Shown one piece after another: positions 44,465-53,761 of a stretch of 64,000 bases of DNA. Origin of the DNA: Paraburkholderia bannensis. Its GTDB lineage: Bacteria > Pseudomonadota > Gammaproteobacteria > Burkholderiales > Burkholderiaceae. Every line of letters begins with the position of its first letter. The first letter of the stretch is position 1. Position numbers and translations under genes: made by a program. The DNA lies in assembly GCF_014200455.1 (NCBI RefSeq), contig NZ_JACHBW010000012.1, positions 186,001 to 250,000 on the forward strand, written 5' to 3'. Under the pieces are notes generated by a model, which made no database searches, was not told the DNA's origin, and saw nothing but the letters and a program-made list of their open reading frames with translations.

Positions 44465-45390
44465 GCCTTCTTCCTTCCCACTGCCGCCAGTTGACGCAAA
44501 CGCCGTGCGAGCGCCTTCGATACCACCGGCTGATTCTGCGCATCGCGCGCGCCGTGCGCCACTTCGCTTTCGCGCAGGAATAGCGTGGTCTCGCGCGCGA
44601 CGATCTCGCGTTCGTTGTCTGAGGTAATCATGTGATATGAATCGTCGAGCCAGAGAGTGCGCAGGAAATTCGCGCCGATATTGTCGATCACATAGCGTGG
44701 ATTGCGCGGGCTCGACGTTTCGTCGTCGATCGCGTGTATCACCAGCGTATCGTTTTCGATTGCCGCCACGTCCTTGCGCGCGGCGCGCGCGAGCCGCAAG
44801 GCCTGATGCAGCGCCGGCAGCGAGATCGTCGAAGGGCCGACTTCGCTGAACGAGTTGCGTTGCATGGCGCGCGCGATCTTTTTGCGCAGCGCTTCGTTTC
44901 GCACGCCGAACGGTTCCGATTCGCGATAACGATAGATGTGACGCAAGGGCGTGAAGTAGGCCCAGTCCAGCAGGAAGCGATACCACGGAATCGCCCAGCC
45001 GTCGTAAGCCAGCGTGAGCGACAGCAGCACCAGCGATTGCGCGCTGGGCCGCTCGCGGATCAGGCGCATGGCGAGCGCGCCGCCAATCGACAGGCCGCAG
45101 ATCGACACACGCTCGTAGCGCGCGGCAAGCGCGTCGAATTCGCGCGCGGCGGACTTGACCCATTGCTCCATCGTCTGTTCGCTGGAGCCTGCGCTATAAC
45201 CTTCGATGAGCGGTGCGCAGACCGTGAAGCCCTCGTTCTGCAGATAGCGCGCGAGGTAGCGCAGCTCGATCGGCGAACTCGACAGGCCGTGCAGCAGCAG
45301 CACCGCGTGGCCATCGCCTTCGCTGAAGATTCGTGCGGGGCCAACGCTCGGCGTCTCGCGCGCGACCGGCTCCATCTCGACAGTCGCCAC
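44461..45390 (-). CDS. Alpha/beta hydrolase (carboxylesterase-like)
   Basis: The 309-residue enzyme has an oxyanion segment LLLHGLSSSPIELRYLARYL near residue 31 and the nucleophile elbow ICGLSIGGALAMRL near residue 97. The acid is probably in VIHAIDDETSSP and the catalytic His in WLDDSYHMITSD. I chose a GTG at 45390 because GGAGG lies about 8 bp upstream; the next in-frame ATG is five codons in. It overlaps the outer-membrane gene by 4 bp and follows the DUF4118 gene by one base, so the three are one operon. The substrate is unknown. Confidence 0.85.
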   Translation of the reverse strand: MATVEMEPVARETPSVGPARIFSEGDGHAVLLLHGLSSSPIELRYLARYLQNEGFTVCAPLIEGYSAGSSEQTMEQWVKSAAREFDALAARYERVSICGLSIGGALAMRLIRERPSAQSLVLLSLTLAYDGWAIPWYRFLLDWAYFTPLRHIYRYRESEPFGVRNEALRKKIARAMQRNSFSEVGPSTISLPALHQALRLARAARKDVAAIENDTLVIHAIDDETSSPRNPRYVIDNIGANFLRTLWLDDSYHMITSDNEREIVARETTLFLRESEVAHGARDAQNQPVVSKALARRLRQLAAVGRKKA

Positions 45391-45391
45391 G

Positions 45392-46165
45392 TCAGGCCTC
45401 CGTGCTCAAAACGAGAAAGTCGCCTGCATGCGTGGTGAAGCGCTCGCATTGGCAGTTGGTCAGGCGGAATTCGCGATCGCCCGCGGTGCGACGCAGACGC
45501 ACCCGGTGAGTGCCCGGCCAGAGCGCATTGGTGAGGCGCTGGATGTCTTCGGGATGCACGGATTCGAACAGCGGCCCCGGCGCCACTTCGGTGGCCGCCG
45601 GCATCGCAGCGGCGCTCTGCCCTACGCTGGCGCGTTGGGCGGCGTTGCGTTCCAGCGCCTTGATCAGAATGAAGCCTTCGTGACGCTGCGCGAGATGGCG
45701 CAGCAAGCGATGCGTTTCGTCTTCGGCGCGGCGCGCGAGCACGCGCTCGTTGTCGTGACGCAGCAGCATTTCATAGCGCGACTGCGCCACCGAGGCGATC
45801 AGTTGCGCGCGAAACTGTTCGCGGCGCAGGCGTTCGATCAGCGTTATCACGAGCAGCGTGACGAGCGGGTACGACACCAGCAGCACGGCGTCGTGGAAAT
45901 CGATCACGGAAATATCGGCGTAAGGCGGCACGAACAGATAATCGGCAATGCACAGGCCGAGCACCATGACCGTCAGCGCGGGAGCAAGACCAAAGTAGTA
46001 CTCGACCAGCGAAGCCGCAATGCAGAACGCCGTGCCTGGCATCATCGGGCCAAGCCACGGATGCAGGCCAAGGCGCACGACGCTCGCGATGGCGAGCGCA
46101 GCGGCGGCATAGCCCCAGCGGCGCGGACCCCGGGGCGCCCAGTGACGGGCGTTACGGACTTTCAT
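45392..46165 (-). CDS. DUF4118 membrane protein with PAS-like tail, no kinase domain
   Basis: The 257-residue protein has four membrane helices in residues 17-110 (a DUF4118 domain of the KdpD and sensor-kinase type, FCIAASLVEYYFGL and LCIADYLFVPPYADISV). A coiled segment follows (about 110-160), then a soluble C-terminus. There is no histidine-kinase, GGDEF or ATPase domain. It starts a three-gene operon with an esterase and an outer-membrane protein, so it may sense a signal for, or simply anchor, that system. Confidence 0.78.
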   Translation of the reverse strand: MKVRNARHWAPRGPRRWGYAAAALAIASVVRLGLHPWLGPMMPGTAFCIAASLVEYYFGLAPALTVMVLGLCIADYLFVPPYADISVIDFHDAVLLVSYPLVTLLVITLIERLRREQFRAQLIASVAQSRYEMLLRHDNERVLARRAEDETHRLLRHLAQRHEGFILIKALERNAAQRASVGQSAAAMPAATEVAPGPLFESVHPEDIQRLTNALWPGTHRVRLRRTAGDREFRLTNCQCERFTTHAGDFLVLSTEA

Positions 46166-46760
46166 GTTTATTCAGGGCCCCGTTCTTTTGCGGGCCGATG
46201 CGAGAAATGCGAAGAGAGCGGCCACTGGCGCTCGCTTTGTAATCAGTGTAAGGAAGGACCGCCCAGGTTGGCTGGCCGATGGCTGGCGGGCGCGGTGAGA
46301 TTCCTTCGAGGCTGCGTATATTACCACTGTTTACAAACCTTCCCATTCATATGACGATTAAATCTCTCCGCACCTTTCTTGCCCCGCTGCGAACTGGAAC
46401 AACCGGCTGATGGGCATGGCAACCACCTTACGCGACGGTGAATTAACGTAAGCTTAAGTGCGCCGGAAATTGTTCAAAACTGGCATTCGTTATGGTCAAT
46501 CGACCATTCAAGGCACCATGCGTTCACAAGAAGTTGGCCGCCGCATCGCCCGCAACCCGGGGCGTTGCACAGGAATGCGTGCCAGACTGCGCGAGCGTGG
46601 CGTTCGAAGCGCACGGGGCGCGCGCCGTGCGGCCCGCATGGTACGCGTACTCGAACGCTCCGTCGAGACGAGGCACGCGGGACAGTGGGCGAAACAGATT
46701 TTTCTGAAAATTGCGCAATAAAAAGCAAACGCGAGGAAGCGCGAGAAATCGCGAAAAACA
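46166..46760. other. Intergenic region between the DUF4118 operon and the MFS terminator
   Basis: This stretch of about 595 bp is probably the promoter region of the DUF4118 operon plus unassigned sequence. Short reading frames at 46458-46721 and nearby on both strands are Arg-rich, have no ribosome-binding site and match nothing I recognise, so I do not call a gene. Confidence 0.55.
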
Positions 46761-46798
46761 CGAAAAAGCGCGCGGCTCGATCATGAGCCGCGCGCTTT
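46761..46798 (-). terminator. Terminator after the ACS-family transporter gene
   Basis: A perfect 14-bp stem, AAAGCGCGCGGCTC with its complement at 46785-46798, has a six-base loop. Read leftwards it is followed by TTCGTGTTTTTCG. It lies 25 bp beyond the stop of the leftward MFS gene. Confidence 0.85.
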
Positions 46799-46823
46799 CA
46801 AGCTCCTTCTACGCGAAAGGCGC

Positions 46824-48146
46824 TTACCGGTTCACGAGTTGCTTCGGCAAAGCGAGCACCAGCAACGCCCCCATCGTCAGGCAGGCCGCGAGCGTGTACA
46901 CGCCAAGATCGGTCGAATGCGTCCTGTCGATGATCCAGCCAATCACATACGGGCTCACGAAGCCGGCCAGATTGCCTACCGAGTTGACCACCGCCACACC
47001 CGTCGCAGCGGCCGCGCCAGCGAGGATCGCCGTGGGCAGGCACCAGAACTGACACAGCGTCGTCATCACGCCCATGGTGGCGATGGTCAGACCGATCATC
47101 GCCAGCGTGACGTTGCCGCTGCCCGCGACGACGGCCACGACCCAGCCCACCGTGCCGATGACGCCCGGCACCGCGACGTGCCAGCGGCGCTCGCGCCGGG
47201 CGTCCGAACTGCGGCCCACCAGGATCATCGAAATGGCCGCCGCCGCATACGGCAACGTCGTGAGCATGCCGATCGTGAGCGGGTCCTTCACGCCCGAGCC
47301 CTTGATGAGCGTGGGCAGCCAGAAGCCCACGCCGTAGAGCCCCATGATGAAGAACAGGTAGATGGCGCTCAGCACCCAGACCATCGGCCGCGTGAACCCG
47401 TCCTTGAACGTGTGCGAGGTGGTGGCGCTGGCATCGGTGGCGATATTGGCGCTGAGCGTGCGTTTTTCTGCATCCGAGAGCCACTTCGCCTGTTCGATGC
47501 CCTTGTCGAGTTTGAGGATCACGACCACGCCCAGCACCAGCGAAGGAATCGCTTCGAGCAGAAACAACCACTGCCAGCCCGCCAGGCCTTTCGCGCCGCT
47601 CATCGAATGGAGAATCCAGCCCGAGAGCGGACCGCCCAGCACGCCCGAAATCGGAATGCCCGTCATGAAGAGCGCGATGATCTTGCCGCGGCGCTCAGAC
47701 GGAAACCAGTACGTGAGATACAGGATCACGCCGGGGAAAAGCCCGGCTTCAGCAAGGCCGAGCAGAAAGCGCAGGGTATAGAACATCGTGGGCGTGCGCA
47801 CGAACATCATGCAGCCCGATATGACCGCCCAGGTGAGCATGACGCGCGCAATCCACAGCCGTGCGCCAACCTTATGCAGGATGATATTGCTTGGCACTTC
47901 GAATAAAAAGTAGCCGATGAAGAAAATGCCCGCACCCAGACCATAAACCGTTTCACTGAAGTGCAGATCCTTGAGCATCTGCAGCTTCGCGAAGCCCACG
48001 TTCACGCGATCGAGATAGGCCGCGACGTAGCAAAAGAACAGCAGCGGCACGAGCCGCCATGCCACCTTGGTGTAGAGCGAGGACTGGCTTTCGTCTACGT
48101 GGGTGTCGGCATGCGTCGCGGCATACGCGGGTCTCGACGGATTCAT
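46824..48146 (-). CDS. MFS transporter, anion:cation symporter (ACS) family
   Basis: The 440-residue protein has 12 membrane helices. The motif YVAAYLDRVNVGFAKLQM near residue 40 and LLGLAEAGLFPGVILYLTYWFP near 127 are those of the ACS family, which takes up organic acids such as tartrate, phthalate or glucarate. It is in line with the class II aldolase gene 73 bp upstream. The substrate is probably the acid or sugar acid that the aldolase-like enzyme handles. Confidence 0.9.
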   Translation of the reverse strand: MNPSRPAYAATHADTHVDESQSSLYTKVAWRLVPLLFFCYVAAYLDRVNVGFAKLQMLKDLHFSETVYGLGAGIFFIGYFLFEVPSNIILHKVGARLWIARVMLTWAVISGCMMFVRTPTMFYTLRFLLGLAEAGLFPGVILYLTYWFPSERRGKIIALFMTGIPISGVLGGPLSGWILHSMSGAKGLAGWQWLFLLEAIPSLVLGVVVILKLDKGIEQAKWLSDAEKRTLSANIATDASATTSHTFKDGFTRPMVWVLSAIYLFFIMGLYGVGFWLPTLIKGSGVKDPLTIGMLTTLPYAAAAISMILVGRSSDARRERRWHVAVPGVIGTVGWVVAVVAGSGNVTLAMIGLTIATMGVMTTLCQFWCLPTAILAGAAAATGVAVVNSVGNLAGFVSPYVIGWIIDRTHSTDLGVYTLAACLTMGALLVLALPKQLVNR

Positions 48147-48219
48147 GGTTGTCTCCAGATGTTTTGTGCTTTGGCTACTTCGGTTACTTCAATTTCTTCA
48201 ACTATTTTCGTTCGCGGAT

Positions 48220-49089
48220 TCAATCGAACATATCGGGTTGCGTGGCCACCAACTGGTCCCAGATCGCCTGAAAATGCAGCCATCCGATATATTCGCTGCC
48301 AACGTGCTCGCGGCTATAACGCGCCTTGTCTTCCGGCACGAGCTTTGGCTTCGCGCCTGCCGCTTCGATCATCAACTGCTGCTGGCAGCACCGTTCCAGC
48401 GCGATGAACCAGAATGCCGCCGCTTCGATGCTGTGGCGGCTCGCCGTCAACAAGCCGTGGTTCTGGTGAATCGCCGCCTTGACGCCCGCGAACGCATTGG
48501 CAACCTTGTGCCCGGCTTTTACTTCAACGGCGACCTGCCCAGCCTCGTCGCCGATCACGACATGATCTTCGAAAAACGCCGCGGCATCCTGGCTGATCGG
48601 ATCGAGCTTCCTGCCAAGCGCGGAGAAGGCCGTGCCATACACCGTGTGCGCGTGACACATGGCGACGATGTCGGGATGCGCCTCGTGCACCGCAGCATGC
48701 AGCACGAAGCCCGCACGGTTGATCGCGTGTTTGCCTTGGACCACGCGGCCCTGATGATCGGCGAGGATCAGGTTCGAGAGCTTGACCTGTGAAAAGTGAA
48801 TCGCCATCGGATTGGTCCAATAGAGATCCGGATGCTCAGGATCGCGAATCGTCAGATGGCCCGCGAAACCGTAGTCGAATCCCTGCAGGGCGAACGCGCG
48901 GCACGCGCCAACCAGACGCTCCTTCAGATGCTGGCGATGCGCGGCACGACTGGCGAACGAAGGAATCTGGGGGAAGATCAGGCCTGCCTGCTCGGGCTGA
49001 TAGATCGAAACACGTCCCTGCAGATTGATCGCGCTGACTGGGTTAGTCGGGCCGCTCGACTTCGCCTGGGCTTCGGTGACTTCCAACAT
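48220..49089 (-). CDS. Class II aldolase/adducin family protein
   Basis: The 289-residue enzyme has the zinc-binding histidine pairs CHAHTVYG (about residue 145) and HQNHGLLTAS (about 207), typical of the fold. It could be an aldolase, a decarboxylase or an epimerase. AAGGAG lies 6 bp before the ATG at 49089. It is transcribed with the ACS transporter and faces a LysR regulator 123 bp away, which suggests an inducible catabolic unit. Confidence 0.88.
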   Translation of the reverse strand: MLEVTEAQAKSSGPTNPVSAINLQGRVSIYQPEQAGLIFPQIPSFASRAAHRQHLKERLVGACRAFALQGFDYGFAGHLTIRDPEHPDLYWTNPMAIHFSQVKLSNLILADHQGRVVQGKHAINRAGFVLHAAVHEAHPDIVAMCHAHTVYGTAFSALGRKLDPISQDAAAFFEDHVVIGDEAGQVAVEVKAGHKVANAFAGVKAAIHQNHGLLTASRHSIEAAAFWFIALERCCQQQLMIEAAGAKPKLVPEDKARYSREHVGSEYIGWLHFQAIWDQLVATQPDMFD

Positions 49090-49212
49090 GTTTGCTCCTT
49101 GCTGTATGCGCTAAACGTGAAGCTATGGTCGCGCGCCGCATCGACGTTGACAAACGAAGCTTGTTCATGGAAAGCTGAATCCCATTCACCTATCGGCAAC
49201 ACGGGAGGGACG

Positions 49213-50106
49213 GTGCGCAAGCTGCCGAACTTCGTTCTGTTGCGCGCCTTCGAAGCCGCCGCGCGACTGCAGAGCTTTGCGCTCGCCGCGCGCGAGTTAT
49301 GCCTCACGCCATCGGCGATCAGCCACCAGATCAAGGAGCTGGAAGAATATTTCGGCCGGCCGCTGTTCATTCGCCGCAACCGCCGGATCGAGCCCACACC
49401 CGAAGCGCTGCGCCTGCTCGACAGCCTCAGCCGCGTGTTCGATGCGATCGAATCGGCCTGCGCTGAAGTCACACTGGCGGCGCAAGCCCAGGTGCTTGCC
49501 GTTTATTGCCCGCCCAGCTTCGCGGTGAAATGGCTGGCGCCGCGGCTCGCCGATTTCGCGCGCCATCATCCGGACATCACTTTGCGCCTCACCACGGGGC
49601 CGGAGCCCCTCGACCTCACGCGTGCGCGCGAAATGGACGTGGCGATTTCATATGGCAGCGCCCTGGAACGCCCTGGCGTTGAAACCTTGCCACTGGGTCA
49701 CGAGCCGCTGGTGCCGATGTGCGCGCCCGCCCTCCTCGAACAGACACCCGACGCCGATCGCCTGATGCAGCAGACCACGCTGATCGAGAGCCAATTGAGC
49801 CGCCTGACATGGCGCGACTGGTTCGAAGCGAACGGCATGCCGATGCCCGTCCGCCCGCGTCCCTCTTTCGATCGCGCGGCGCTGGCGATCTCGGCGGCAG
49901 TCGATGGCATGGGGATCGTGCTGGAAAGCACACGCCTTGCCGAACGCGAACTCGCGCGCGGCGAACTGGTGGAAGTAGGACGCGGTCATTTCGTGCGCTT
50001 CGAGCGCGAGACGCATTTTCTGTCCTGGCGCGCCAACGAAGGCAAGCGTGCGGGGCTGGCGACGTTCCGGCAATGGATCGTTGGTCACACGAGCGGATGC
50101 GCGTGA
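49213..50106 (+). CDS. LysR-family regulator (GcvA-like)
   Basis: The 297-residue protein has an N-terminal winged helix (FALAARELCLTPSAISHQIKELEEYFG near residue 22-48) and a substrate-binding-type effector domain. I chose the GTG at 49213 because GGGAGGG lies 2-9 bp upstream; the start KLPNFVLLRAFEAAARLQSF is typical of GcvA-like members. It is divergent from the aldolase/transporter pair and probably controls it. Confidence 0.9.
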   Translation: MRKLPNFVLLRAFEAAARLQSFALAARELCLTPSAISHQIKELEEYFGRPLFIRRNRRIEPTPEALRLLDSLSRVFDAIESACAEVTLAAQAQVLAVYCPPSFAVKWLAPRLADFARHHPDITLRLTTGPEPLDLTRAREMDVAISYGSALERPGVETLPLGHEPLVPMCAPALLEQTPDADRLMQQTTLIESQLSRLTWRDWFEANGMPMPVRPRPSFDRAALAISAAVDGMGIVLESTRLAERELARGELVEVGRGHFVRFERETHFLSWRANEGKRAGLATFRQWIVGHTSGCA

Positions 50107-50112
50107 ATCAAG

Positions 50113-51570
50113 TCACATCCCTGAAACGCGCGAAGTTTCGTCATGCTGCGCCGGATCGTGTGCGGGTGTGCGCGTGCGCACAAAAGCCCAGCCCAACAAG
50201 AAGGCGATGAGCGCCGCGATAGCCCCAAGCAGAAACGCGAGTTGATAGCCGCTATTGAGCGCAGCAGCGGCATGCGCGCCTGCTGCCGCGAGGGCATCGG
50301 TGCGCGCCGCCGCAAGACTTGCGAGTATCGCCAGTCCCAATGAACCGCCCATCATGAACGACGTATTGACCACGCCGGAAGCAAGACCCGATTCATCGGG
50401 CGCCACGTCGCTCATGGCAGCCAGCAACACCGGGTTGAAAGCCACACCCGCGCCAAGCCCCAGCAACACCATCCCGGGCAACACGTCGAGTAGATAGCTG
50501 CCGCCAACCGGCGCACGCGCGAACAGGAACAGGCCGATTGCCGCCAGCAGCAGACCCAGCGCCAACGGCGCGCGTATCCCGAAGCGCATCACCAGCTTCG
50601 CCGACAAACCCAGCGAAAACGCGGCCATGATGAGGTTGGCAGGCAGGAAGGCCAGCCCCACCTGCATCGCGCTGTAACTCAACAGGCGTTGCATGTAGAG
50701 CGCGGAGATAAAGAACCACGCGAACAGCGCCGCGGCCCACAGCACGCCAACGACGTTAGCGGTCGCGACATTGCGCAGCGCGAACAGATGCAGCGGCATA
50801 AGCGGATGCGAGACGCGCGATTCGATCACGAGAAACGCAATCAAAAGCGCCATGGCAAGCGCCAGCTGAATCAGTGTGGGAGCCGAGGTCCAGCCCGCCT
50901 CGTTGCCGTGCACGACGGCGTACACCGCCAGCATCAGCGAAGCGGTCACGGCGATGGCGCCCGCCACATCGAGTTTTGCGCGATCGGCAGTGGGCTTGCC
51001 CGCGGGCATCAGCGCAAGACAGCCGGCATACACGGCCACACCGATCGGCAGATTGACCAGAAAGATCGAGTGCCAGCTTAGCGCGCTAGTGAGCAGACCG
51101 CCCAGCAATACGCCGATGCTGCCGCCGCCTCCGCCCACGAAACCATAAACCCCCATGGCTTTCGCACGGTCCTCGGGCGAAGTGAAGAGGTTCATGATGA
51201 GCGAGAGCGACACCGCCGACACCACCGCGCCGCCCAGCCCCTGAACGGCGCGCGCAGCGATCAGGATTCCTTGTGAATTGGCGAGACCACACGCCGCCGA
51301 AGCCAGCGTGAATATCGTAATGCCCAGCAAGAACAGACGCCGATGGCCAAACAGATCGCCCAGCCGGCCGCCCAGCAGCAAGAAGCCGCCAAACGTCAGC
51401 ATATACGCGTTGACCACCCAGACAAGCGAGGTTTCGGTGAAATTCAGGTCCGCGCGAATCGACGGCAACGCGACGTTCACGATGGTCGTATCCAGCACGA
51501 TCATCAACACGCCCAGACAAAGGACGATCAGGGCGATCCAGCGTTTGCGTTCGTCGATGCCATGCGTCAT
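50113..51570 (-). CDS. MFS drug efflux pump, DHA2 (EmrB/QacA) family
   Basis: The 485-residue protein has 14 hydrophobic segments, the N-terminal motif MIVLDTTIVNVALPSI and LLLGGRLGDLFGHRRLFLLG (motif A) near residue 65. No MFP (EmrA) partner adjoins, so it should be a stand-alone inner-membrane exporter. It converges with the LysR gene with a gap of only 6 bp. Confidence 0.92.
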   Translation of the reverse strand: MTHGIDERKRWIALIVLCLGVLMIVLDTTIVNVALPSIRADLNFTETSLVWVVNAYMLTFGGFLLLGGRLGDLFGHRRLFLLGITIFTLASAACGLANSQGILIAARAVQGLGGAVVSAVSLSLIMNLFTSPEDRAKAMGVYGFVGGGGGSIGVLLGGLLTSALSWHSIFLVNLPIGVAVYAGCLALMPAGKPTADRAKLDVAGAIAVTASLMLAVYAVVHGNEAGWTSAPTLIQLALAMALLIAFLVIESRVSHPLMPLHLFALRNVATANVVGVLWAAALFAWFFISALYMQRLLSYSAMQVGLAFLPANLIMAAFSLGLSAKLVMRFGIRAPLALGLLLAAIGLFLFARAPVGGSYLLDVLPGMVLLGLGAGVAFNPVLLAAMSDVAPDESGLASGVVNTSFMMGGSLGLAILASLAAARTDALAAAGAHAAAALNSGYQLAFLLGAIAALIAFLLGWAFVRTRTPAHDPAQHDETSRVSGM

Positions 51571-51687
51571 ATCGCTGTCCAGCCCGTGCGGTTTTTTTGG
51601 CGCTTCGAGAGATTCAGAAAATGACGGCCATGATACGCCCGATTGAAATACCTGATTCGGGCGTTCTGCGTCAGGTCCCTATGCTGA

Positions 51688-51972
51688 TTATTTGTTTGCG
51701 GCTTTGCGTTTGCGCGACTCTGCCTTGCGGCATAGATCAGTGAGCAGCCAGCGCGCGATTTGCTCGGGACGATTTTTGCCGTAAGTGGCGAACTTGATTT
51801 CGTTCTCGAAGTAGACGATGACACTGCCGGTCATCACCCGATAAGTGCCAGCGTAGCTCACACCATCCAACTCCACACGCAAAGGATGCGTGGTCTCATA
51901 TTCTGCGGAAGCCAAGGTATTGCAAAAAGTGTCAAAAGTATGACCATATCGTTTTGTCCAGCATCTGGTCAA
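51688..51972 (-). CDS. Small uncharacterised protein
   Basis: The frame of up to 94 residues contains a plausible small domain (LRVELDGVSYAGTYRVMTGS, then VIVYFENEIKFATYGKNRP and a basic helical end). I do not recognise it with certainty. No ATG is in frame; candidates are TTG codons at 51972, 51915 or 51882, so the true start is open. The flanking DNA is AT-rich for this window, which may mark recent gain. Confidence 0.45.
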   Translation of the reverse strand: MTRCWTKRYGHTFDTFCNTLASAEYETTHPLRVELDGVSYAGTYRVMTGSVIVYFENEIKFATYGKNRPEQIARWLLTDLCRKAESRKRKAANK

Positions 51973-52109
51973 TCAAATATGCGTTTTATTTCATATTTCA
52001 TCCCAGATACGCCCTCGTCGGGGGTTTTGGGGGCTTGCATGCCGGGCTAACGCCGCGTGCGAACGTCACGCTGACCGCTCAGGTCGAGCCACGCATCCCT
52101 TCGGAGCGG

Positions 52110-52865
52110 TCAGGCCGCCACCGACGCTTCCAGCCGCTCAAGCAAAACCGTGCGCAATGGATGCCCCGCAATATCGTCGCGTCGACGCGGATGGGCCGCA
52201 CCAACCTCGAAAACGTGGCTCGCGGGCCGACGTGCCGCTCCATTCGTCGGCTCCAGCAAAACAATGCGATCGGCCAGATAAAGCGCCTCGTCGATATCGT
52301 GCGTGACCATCAGCGCCGCCATGCGATGGGCCTCGACGATCGTGAGCAGCAATTGCTGCAGGCGCATGCGTGTCATTGCATCCACGGCGCTGAAGGGTTC
52401 GTCGAGCAACAGCAGACGCGGTTGCGCGAACAGTCCGCGCGCAATCGCCACGCGCTGCGCCATGCCGCCCGATAGATGTTTGGGCCAACGCGCACCATCG
52501 TCGGCATGCAGGCCCACTTCGTCGAGCAAGGCCCGAGCGCGTGACAGCGCAGCGCCGCTTGCCCGTTCGGGAAAAGTAATGTTCTCCGCTACGCGCAGCC
52601 AGGGCAGCAGACGCGGCTCCTGAAAAATCACCCCCGCCAGCGGCGAAGGCCCCTGCTGCGGCACGCCATCGAGCTTCACCGCGCCCGCGAAATCGCGGTC
52701 CAGTCCCGCTGCGATGCGCAGCAAGGTGCTTTTGCCACAACCGCTTGGCCCGAGCAGCGCCGTGATCTGACCGGGCGCAAGCGTCAGACGCAGATTATCG
52801 AGAATCGTGCGATCGCCATACTGCTTCGCGCGAATATCGAGTTCGAGCAAGGCCGCGTGCGTCAT
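52110..52865 (-). CDS. ssuB: Sulfonate/taurine-type ABC transporter ATPase
   Basis: The 251-residue ATPase has Walker A GPSGCGKSTLL, the signature LSGGMAQRVAIARGL and Walker B LLLLDEPFSAVD, with VMFQEPRLLPW-like segment (VIFQEPRLLPWLRV) typical of SsuB/TauB. It overlaps the permease gene by 4 bp. The set is probably an importer of organosulfonates. The exact substrate is unknown. Confidence 0.9.
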   Translation of the reverse strand: MTHAALLELDIRAKQYGDRTILDNLRLTLAPGQITALLGPSGCGKSTLLRIAAGLDRDFAGAVKLDGVPQQGPSPLAGVIFQEPRLLPWLRVAENITFPERASGAALSRARALLDEVGLHADDGARWPKHLSGGMAQRVAIARGLFAQPRLLLLDEPFSAVDAMTRMRLQQLLLTIVEAHRMAALMVTHDIDEALYLADRIVLLEPTNGAARRPASHVFEVGAAHPRRRDDIAGHPLRTVLLERLEASVAA

Positions 52866-53749
52866 GCGCGCTCTCCTTCCACTGCGGTATCGCGCCAGGC
52901 CAGCACGCGTGATTCGAACGCGCGCATCGCGCTATCCGTGAGTTTGCCGAGCAGGCCCAGCAGAATGATCGCGCCGAATACGATGTCGGGCCGCCCGGTC
53001 TCGCGGCCATCGCTGAGCAGATAGCCAAGGCCGCGCGTTGCGGCGATCAATTCAGCAGCGACCACGAACATCCATGACACCGCAAGACCGGTGCGCAGGC
53101 CCGTGAATATCTGCGGTAAAGCGGCGGGCAGAAGAATGCGCAGAAAAAGCCGCCACGGCGGCAGCCGATAAATCGCGCCCAGTTCCACAAGCTTGCGATC
53201 CACGTTGCGAATGCCGGAGACCACGCTAAAATGCACGGGAAAAAATGCGCCGATGGCGACGAGCGTGATCTTCGGCGCTTCGTCGATACCCATCCATAGC
53301 AGCAGCACCGGCACCCACGCGAGCGAGGGAATCGCGCGCAACGCCTGAAAACTGGGATCGAGCAAGGCGTCCAGGCGGCGGCTCAAGCCCATCGCCGCAC
53401 CGATCGCGATGGCAAGCGCCGCGCCGCAGCCGAAGCCCGCCGCCACCCGCGCGGTGCTGGCCGCGATATGACGCAATAGATGCGCGCCGCCCAGTTGCCA
53501 GAGCGCTTCGAAAATCGATGAAGGCGCGGGCACGAGATTGTCGGGCAACAGCCGGGCGCGCACCAGCACTTCGACGGCAAGAAGGAACACCACTGGCAAT
53601 AACGCACCGGCAATACGCCAGCCGCGCGGCAGCCCCGAAGAAGGCAATTGCGAAACGTCCCTCGCGCCCGCCGCCTGCCCTGAACGCGCTTCGGCTTCAA
53701 CCTCAGGCGTCGGCCGCAACGCCTGCACGGCGGTTTCATCCGCGCCCAT
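52862..53749 (-). CDS. ssuC: Sulfonate/taurine-type ABC transporter permease
   Basis: The 295-residue inner-membrane protein has six or so helices and the BPD-type cytoplasmic loop motif ELGAIYRLPPWRLFLRILLPAALPQIFTGLR cut at about residue 190-220. An N-terminal 40-residue extension (Glu/Ala-rich) precedes the first helix. It lies 12 bp after ssuA and overlaps ssuB. Confidence 0.9.
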   Translation of the reverse strand: MGADETAVQALRPTPEVEAEARSGQAAGARDVSQLPSSGLPRGWRIAGALLPVVFLLAVEVLVRARLLPDNLVPAPSSIFEALWQLGGAHLLRHIAASTARVAAGFGCGAALAIAIGAAMGLSRRLDALLDPSFQALRAIPSLAWVPVLLLWMGIDEAPKITLVAIGAFFPVHFSVVSGIRNVDRKLVELGAIYRLPPWRLFLRILLPAALPQIFTGLRTGLAVSWMFVVAAELIAATRGLGYLLSDGRETGRPDIVFGAIILLGLLGKLTDSAMRAFESRVLAWRDTAVEGERA

Positions 53750-53761
53750 CGCTTCGCTCCT

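Noticed and set aside
46458..46721. Small gene between the DUF4118 operon and the MFS gene
   Set aside because: Overlapping frames on both strands are Arg-rich, have no ribosome-binding site and match no family I know.
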